This document shows, piece after piece, positions 48,824-48,998 of a DNA stretch of 48,998 bases. Both the position numbers and the translations under genes were made by a program. The notes under the pieces were generated by a model. It saw only the letters and a program-made list of their open reading frames with translations, made no database searches and was not told the DNA's origin. Every line of letters begins with the position of its first letter. Position 1 is the first letter of the stretch. Origin of the DNA: Caryophanales bacterium UBA1744 (GTDB taxonomy: Bacteria > Bacillota_I > Bacilli_A > RFN20 > CAG-826); NCBI GenBank assembly GCA_002314915.1, contig DCHU01000002.1:1-48998 (forward strand), given 5' to 3'.

Positions 48824-48998
48824 ATGTTAAAGAGACAGAAACAGATACTTCTAAATTGGATAATATCAAGTTTATTGTTGACAGTATTTTTCACTGCGGT
48901 TTTCCTTGTTCAGGCAATCCCTTCATCTTTCGATCAATACATAGTATTAAGAGGTTTGTCAGACGGATTTTTCGCCGCTGCGGCAGTTGAGCTTCTCG
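48824..48998 (+). CDS. Membrane protein N-terminus (partial)
   Basis: This gene runs off the right edge after 58 codons. It begins MLKRQKQILLN, has a transmembrane segment with WIISSLLLTVFFTAVFLVQA, then SFDQYIVLRGLSDGFFAAAA, which starts a second membrane region. The basic start and hydrophobic stretch fit a multi-pass membrane protein. A longer open frame overlapping it in another phase (48754-48990) has no promoter, ribosome site or sensible sequence and was set aside. The TATAGA box 8 bases before the ATG suggests leaderless translation. No family could be named. Confidence 0.6.
   Translation, partial: MLKRQKQILLNWIISSLLLTVFFTAVFLVQAIPSSFDQYIVLRGLSDGFFAAAAVELL

Noticed and set aside
48754..48990. 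78-codon frame at the right edge
   Set aside because: No ribosome site and no recognisable protein; another frame from 48824 gives a plausible membrane protein with a promoter.
1..48998. CRISPR arrays, tRNA or rRNA genes
   Set aside because: No regularly spaced repeats and no cloverleaf or rRNA segments were seen on reading both strands.

Overview
The window looks like chromosome from a fermentative, low-GC member of the Firmicutes. The best guess is one of the uncultured gut Bacilli/Mollicutes-like lineages (RF39/RFN20/Erysipelotrichales type). The reasons are: the standard code with TGA as a stop (for example at 19897 and 25677); many lipobox lipoproteins; a ClpB without its N-terminal domain under a perfect CIRCE element, as in mollicutes; AdhE; AsnA; and a YrrN/YrrO-type U32 pair. 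The placement is inference. No rRNA, tRNA or CRISPR array was seen.

Region 1 (1-15805, minus strand) is a tightly packed run of ten lipoprotein genes, most overlapping or separated by a few bases, read from about 15840 leftwards off the window. It holds three M6-type metalloprotease-like lipoproteins. Two have an intact HExxHxxGxxD motif. The first gene of the run has lost both histidines and the glutamate. Most of the other proteins appear to be built from one to three copies of a roughly 200-residue module that opens with an NNYT-like segment and closes with a G-T-[TS]-x-[VIL]-P-like segment. Region 2 (15903-26660, plus strand) is mostly housekeeping: a divergent Ig-like lipoprotein, a YgjV-type membrane protein, asnA, the U32 pair, adhE, a CX5R phosphatase, a patatin lipase and a codon-biased flavin-binding-like protein.

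Region 3 (26720-32820) is accessory. It has a 1555-residue RHS/YD-repeat protein without a visible signal peptide, ending in an AT-rich polymorphic tip with a small membrane immunity candidate directly downstream. After that come a gene-poor stretch with repeats, the end of an IS150-like element, and a vapBC toxin-antitoxin pair. Region 4 (32894-35794) holds CIRCE-clpB and a convergent membrane-anchored XRE regulator.

Region 5 (35975-48666) has a second lipoprotein operon of four genes on the minus strand, a plus-strand PIN-domain protein with NPNYP repeats, and two single lipoprotein genes: a module protein and a fourth M6 protease. A membrane protein begins at 48824 and runs off the right edge. 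In all, 17 predicted lipoproteins occur in 49 kb. The working picture is a cell with a large, modular, protease-rich lipoprotein surface. Several single plus-strand genes have a promoter -10 box only 7-12 bases before the ATG and no Shine-Dalgarno, which suggests leaderless messages.
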